Of a DNA stretch of 64,000 nucleotides, positions 60,677 through 64,000 are shown one piece after another. The notes below the pieces were generated by a model. The model saw nothing but the letters and a program-made list of their open reading frames with translations, ran no database searches and was not told the DNA's origin. Numbering within the stretch: the first letter of the stretch is position 1; each line of letters begins with the position of its first letter. This DNA comes from Nonomuraea pusilla. Its GTDB lineage: Bacteria > Actinomycetota > Actinomycetes > Streptosporangiales > Streptosporangiaceae. The stretch is taken from contig NZ_FOBF01000003.1 in NCBI RefSeq assembly GCF_900109355.1, positions 310,001 to 374,000 on the forward strand, read 5' to 3'. The position numbers and the translations under genes were made by a program.

Positions 60677-62332
60677 GATGCCGCGCATCCGCAGGACGTG
60701 CAGGGCCAGCGTCAGGTTGAGCCGCAGGTGCGGGTCGCCGGTGAAGTTGCCGAGGATCCGCTCCAGCTTGCCGATGCGGTAGCGCAGGGTGTTGTAGTGG
60801 AAGTGCAGCCGCCTCGCGGTCTCGGCCACGTTGAGGTTGGTCTCCAGCAGCGCCTGCAGGGTGCGCCTGAGGTCGGCGTTCTCGGCGTCGTCGTCGGAGG
60901 CGAGCGGGCCGAGCGTCTCCCGGACGAACGCGTGCAGCTCCCCGGTGTCGTTCACCAGCGACAGCAGGCGGTAGACGCCGAGCTGGTCGAAGTGCGCGAC
61001 CGCGCCGGGGCCGTGGAGCTGCCGCCCGACCCTGGCGGCCTTCAGCGCCTGCGAGTACGCCTCCGGCAGCGTGTCCGCCCCGGTGCTCGGCCTGGACGTC
61101 CCCGTGGAGAACGTGGCGGGCGGCAGGTCGGCGAACGCGGCGGCGGCGTCCCTCGCGACCCTGGAGGCGTCGGCGCCCGCGTCGATGACGGCGACCACCT
61201 CGTGCGAGAAGCCCGCCACGGCGCCCCGCGGGTCGTGCCTGCGGATGGCGGCGGTCCAGCAGGACACCAGGCGGTCCTGGGCGCTGCGCTCGTCGCCGTC
61301 GGGGTCGAGCTCGGCGACGACGACGGTCACGGGCCTGGCGAGGTCCCAGCCGAAGGCGCGCGCCCGCGCGGTGACCCGCTCCGGCGTGCCCGCCCGCCCG
61401 GTGAGGACGTCGCGCAGGAAGTCGGCCCGGTACTTGCTCTCGACGGCGTTGACCGCGTCCTGCCGGGTGATGACCAGGGCGGCGACGGTCGCGGCACGTT
61501 CCAGGATGCCGACGTCGCTGTCGCCGATGGCCGACGACGGGCTGTAGGCGACGATCCGCCCGTGGTGGTGGCCGCCCGCCAGCACCGGCACGGAGGCGAA
61601 GGGCCTGCCTCGCCCGGACGCGGCGGCCGGCGGCCCGGACCGGGCGGGACCGGCGGCGGGACCGGCGGCTGGGCCGGGCGGCAGGACGGGCGGTCCCTCC
61701 CTGGCGATCGACACGCGCAGCGCGGCGACCTGGTCGGGCGCCCCCGCCGTGGCCAGGACGCGGCCGGAGCCGTCGACGGCCGCCACGGCCACGTCGAGGA
61801 GCTGCGCGACCTCGGCCGTGACCTCGTTGAGCCCGCCTCCGGCCAGCACGACGTGCACCAGCGCCCGGTGCGCCTCCTCGGCCCTGGCCAGCACCCCGGC
61901 CTGCCGGTTGAGTATGTCCGTCAGGACCTGGTTGAGAATGTCGTCGAAACCGACGTCGTTCGGCAGGAGGATGAGCGGGAAGCCCAGCCGGTCGGCCTGT
62001 TCCACCATCTCGGCCGGCAGCTCGTCCACGTACCTGCCGAGCTTGATGGCGAGCGCCGCGAGGCCGCGCTCGTCCAGGTCGGCCACCAGGCGGCCGAGCG
62101 ACTGCGGGGTGTTGCGCAGCGGGTAGCCGGTGGTGAGCAGCAGTTCGTGCGGCTTCACCCAGGCGAGGACGTCCGGCACCTCCATGACGTTGAGCCGCTG
62201 CACGATCCGGCCGAGGCCGCTCTCGCCCGCGATCAGCTTCGCTCCGGCCAGCGTCGAGACGCCGAGCACCTCCCCCACGGACACGCCGTGAATGATCGTT
62301 CCAGTGCTGGCGAGACGCACGGGGGGCTTCAT
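60674..62332 (-). CDS. PucR-family transcriptional regulator
   Basis: 552 residues. N-terminal PucR sensory domain (SVGEVLGVSTLAGAKLIAGESGLGR), a GGDEF-like/GAF middle part, and the C-terminal PucR HTH (NVAETARRLHFHYNTLRYRIGKLERILG). PucR controls purine degradation in Bacillus. Its place beside a nucleobase permease-hydroxylase operon and DUF2877/fdrA supports a similar role here. Confidence 0.93.
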   Translation of the reverse strand: MKPPVRLASTGTIIHGVSVGEVLGVSTLAGAKLIAGESGLGRIVQRLNVMEVPDVLAWVKPHELLLTTGYPLRNTPQSLGRLVADLDERGLAALAIKLGRYVDELPAEMVEQADRLGFPLILLPNDVGFDDILNQVLTDILNRQAGVLARAEEAHRALVHVVLAGGGLNEVTAEVAQLLDVAVAAVDGSGRVLATAGAPDQVAALRVSIAREGPPVLPPGPAAGPAAGPARSGPPAAASGRGRPFASVPVLAGGHHHGRIVAYSPSSAIGDSDVGILERAATVAALVITRQDAVNAVESKYRADFLRDVLTGRAGTPERVTARARAFGWDLARPVTVVVAELDPDGDERSAQDRLVSCWTAAIRRHDPRGAVAGFSHEVVAVIDAGADASRVARDAAAAFADLPPATFSTGTSRPSTGADTLPEAYSQALKAARVGRQLHGPGAVAHFDQLGVYRLLSLVNDTGELHAFVRETLGPLASDDDAENADLRRTLQALLETNLNVAETARRLHFHYNTLRYRIGKLERILGNFTGDPHLRLNLTLALHVLRMRGI

Positions 62333-62401
62333 GGGGTGATTGTTAACCCAGAAGCCGTCTGTCAGGAAGAGCCAACCTTCCCGCGCACTGTTGGCAAATT
62401 T

Positions 62402-62413
62402 CTCCGTACGGAG
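62402..62413. promoter_or_regulatory. palindrome CTCCGTACGGAG between PucR and DUF2877 genes
   Basis: Perfect 12-bp palindrome in the 133-bp divergent gap, adjacent to TTGGCAAAT. Possible regulator site. Confidence 0.4.
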
Positions 62414-62465
62414 GGTTCGCCGCCCGTTCTACGGTCAGGAACCAAGGTCGGCAGGGGGAGGTCCG

Positions 62466-63419
62466 GTGACGGTCGGCACGCACGCTCGGCGGCTGAGAGC
62501 CGGGGCGAGGACCGGGCCGGGCCTCGGGCCGCGAGTCACCGTCACGGGCGCCGCGAGCACGGCGGTGCGGCCGCTCCTCGAAGGGCCGAGGCGGCCGGCC
62601 CGCGTGCTCGCCGCCTTCCCGTCCGCCGTGTACCTGGAGGTCAGGACGGAGCTGGAGCCGTCCGTCCTCGCGGTCGTCACGGGTGAGGCGGCCAGGCTGC
62701 CCAACGCGGCGCTGCTGTCGGCGCCGCTGCCCGACCTGGCGGTCGGCGAGGACGCGTCGGCCGGCGACGGGACGGTGCGGATCGGCCGGCTGACCCTGCG
62801 GGTGCGCCGCTGGTGGGACCCGGCCCCGCCGCTCGGCCCTGTCGATCCCGCCCTGCTGGCGCAGGCCGCGCCGCTGCTCGACCCGTGGGAGCACGGGGTG
62901 CCGGGCGGCGAGACGGCCGACGGGCTCGCGCGCTCCCCCGCCTCGGGTCAGGGCCTTCCCGGGCTGGCGGGGAACGAGGCGGTCGGGCTGCTGGCGGCGA
63001 GCTGCGCGTCCGGCTGGCTGCTCGGCGCGGTGACGGCGGCCGAACAACTGGTCGGGCTGGGTCCCGGGCTGACGCCGAGCGGCGACGACGTCCTCGCGGG
63101 ACTGCTCGTGACGCTGCGGCAGCTCGGCGCGGCGGCGGGCGTGGAGCCCGCCGTGCGGCTCGCGGGGTGGCTGGCGGCGGCGGTGACGTTCGACGCGCGG
63201 ACCCGTACGACGCCGCTGTCGGCGACGCTGCTGCACTGCGCGGCGAGGGGCGAGGCGGGACCCGAGGTGATCGGGGTGCTGCGGGGCGTCGCCGGGCGGC
63301 AGCCGCTGGAGCCCGCGCTGCGGCGGCTGCGCCGGCTCGGCCACACGTCGGGCGCGGACCTCACGCAGGGCATGGCCATCGGCCTGGCGTCGGTGCGCGC
63401 GCTGCGAGGCGCGGCATGA
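62466..63419 (+). CDS. DUF2877 protein (AllH/YlbF-type, oxamate carbamoyltransferase-associated)
   Basis: 317 residues from GTG 62466 with GGGGGAGG five bases upstream. Family signatures GLGPGLTPSGDDVLAGLL and TRTTPLSATLLHCAARGE. In E. coli this family (ylbF, renamed allH) with fdrA (allF) and ylbE (allG) is reported to form the oxamate carbamoyltransferase of allantoin catabolism. The next gene is fdrA, so a homologous complex is likely. Ends in an ATGA that is the first unit of a start-codon repeat. Confidence 0.88.
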   Translation: MTVGTHARRLRAGARTGPGLGPRVTVTGAASTAVRPLLEGPRRPARVLAAFPSAVYLEVRTELEPSVLAVVTGEAARLPNAALLSAPLPDLAVGEDASAGDGTVRIGRLTLRVRRWWDPAPPLGPVDPALLAQAAPLLDPWEHGVPGGETADGLARSPASGQGLPGLAGNEAVGLLAASCASGWLLGAVTAAEQLVGLGPGLTPSGDDVLAGLLVTLRQLGAAAGVEPAVRLAGWLAAAVTFDARTRTTPLSATLLHCAARGEAGPEVIGVLRGVAGRQPLEPALRRLRRLGHTSGADLTQGMAIGLASVRALRGAA

Positions 63420-63524
63420 CCGATCTGGTGCTCGTTCTGGGGGCGCGGCATGACCGATCTGGTGCTCGTGCTGGGAGGCGCGGCGTGACCGCCGTGGTGA
63501 TCGTCCTGGGAGGTGTGGTGTGAC
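63416..63524 (+). repeat. four tandem copies of a start region, forming coupled mini-ORFs before fdrA
   Basis: (A/G)TGACCG... units start at 63416, 63450, 63485 and 63520 (spacing 34, 35, 35). The second and third open 12-codon frames that end in GTGA overlaps with the next start; the first reads through a 1-base offset to the same final stop. The fourth is the fdrA start. Confidence 0.9.
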
Positions 63525-64000
63525 CGATCTGGTGCTCGTGCGCAAGGGCGCCTACCACGACTCGGTCAGCCTCATGCGGGTCAGCCGCGCGCTCGGCGAG
63601 CTGCCCGGGATGGAGGCGGCCATGGTCGCCATGGCGACGGAGCTGAACGTGTCCGTCGTGCGGGAGATGGGGTTCGAGGTCCCGGCGACGGAGCCGGGCG
63701 ACCTGCTGGTGGCGCTGCGCGGGCGCGACCCCGGGACGGCGGCCGGGGAGCTGGACCGCAGGCTGGCGGAGCTGGGCGGGCGGCGCGGCGCGGGCGGGGG
63801 CGGCCGGGCGGAGGACCCGCCGCTCACGACGCGGTCGGCGGCGGCGCGCGGCCACGCGGACCTGGTGCTGGTGTCGGTGCCGGGCGAGCACGCCTTCTGC
63901 GAGGCCGTGGACGCCGTCGAGGCCGGCCTGCCCGTGATGGTCTTCAGCGACGGCGTGCCGCTGCGGCTGGAGCGCCGGCTGAAGGAGCTGGGCGAGGAGC
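63520..64000 (+). CDS. fdrA: FdrA-family acyl-CoA synthetase-like protein (3' end beyond window)
   Basis: 160 codons visible. It begins TDLVLVRKGAYHDSVSLMRVS, then AMATELNVSVVREMGFEVP and a CoA-ligase-like block HADLVLVSVPGEHAFCEAVDAVEAG. FdrA resembles succinyl-CoA synthetase alpha and in E. coli forms the oxamate carbamoyltransferase with YlbE/YlbF. A YlbE (DUF1116) gene is expected just beyond the window. GTG start is the fourth of four repeated start sites. Confidence 0.88.
   Translation, partial: MTDLVLVRKGAYHDSVSLMRVSRALGELPGMEAAMVAMATELNVSVVREMGFEVPATEPGDLLVALRGRDPGTAAGELDRRLAELGGRRGAGGGGRAEDPPLTTRSAAARGHADLVLVSVPGEHAFCEAVDAVEAGLPVMVFSDGVPLRLERRLKELGEE

Noticed and set aside
63416..63519. 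Frameshifted fdrA pseudogene start
   Set aside because: The in-frame copy at 63520 is intact and runs to the window edge; upstream copies are tandem duplicates of the start.
1..64000. tRNA, rRNA, transposase or integrase genes
   Set aside because: No T-loop-like GGTTCGAATCC pattern, no rRNA stretch and no DDE or tyrosine-recombinase motif was seen in any frame.

Overview
The window is very GC-rich (about 72%), with GTG starts, overlapping ATGA/GTGA gene junctions and many leaderless genes. Together with the chromosomal aroC-aroK-aroB-aroQ order, an oxyR/ahpCD locus of the actinobacterial type and a cytochrome bd operon, this suggests an actinomycete chromosome. My guess is a Streptosporangiaceae-like genus such as Nonomuraea, but this is inferred from gene content and not tested. 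I see no rRNA, tRNA, CRISPR array, phage or insertion sequence.

Layout. 1-2.5 kb: heterodimeric ABC exporter. 2.5-8.1 kb: small membrane, zinc-ribbon and lipoprotein genes, a CPA1-type Na+/H+ antiporter beside a UBP zinc-finger protein, and a repeat-rich protein. 8.4-16.9 kb: DinG-type helicase, a tightly overlapping shikimate operon (aroC-aroK-aroB-aroQ plus an SGNH hydrolase), prepilin peptidase, SseB-like protein, and a cyanuric acid amidohydrolase/barbiturase-family enzyme. 17-24.8 kb: hydrolase, FUSC-like protein, ahpC-ahpD divergent from oxyR, a SnoaL-like secreted protein, an SDR/LysR pair and an aminotransferase. 24.8-32 kb: exported TAP-type hydrolase, DUF418 protein, nitrilase-family enzyme, two small unknown proteins, a carboxyltransferase and a CaiB/BaiF CoA-transferase.

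33-46.8 kb is an accessory catabolic or biosynthetic region: DegT-type aminotransferase, two DHDPS-family aldolases, an HTH regulator, an NAD-dependent epimerase-like protein, a Gfo/Idh/MocA oxidoreductase, a hydroxyisobutyrate-dehydrogenase-like enzyme and a hydantoinase A/B pair. Four intergenic sites in it share the dyad TTnCGGTC-N2-GACCGnAA. They precede the aminotransferase, the first aldolase, the regulator itself and the epimerase-aldolase operon. This is my best candidate for an undescribed regulon and pathway.

46.9-55 kb: thymidine kinase, DsbA-family protein, CoxG-like protein, polysaccharide deacetylase lipoprotein, cydAB behind three CTAC-N5-GTAG sites, and a leucine-rich-repeat protein. 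55-64 kb is a nucleobase-catabolism region: PucR-type regulator, NCS2 nucleobase permease, three-subunit molybdenum hydroxylase, then DUF2877 and fdrA (oxamate carbamoyltransferase-type genes) leaving the window.

Two features recur. About sixteen genes appear leaderless, with a -10 hexamer 6-8 bases before the start codon. Short tandem repeats sit repeatedly on gene boundaries, covering a stop or start codon. At three loci they appear to have multiplied a translation start, a stop/start junction, or both, and at two of these they form chains of coupled mini-ORFs.
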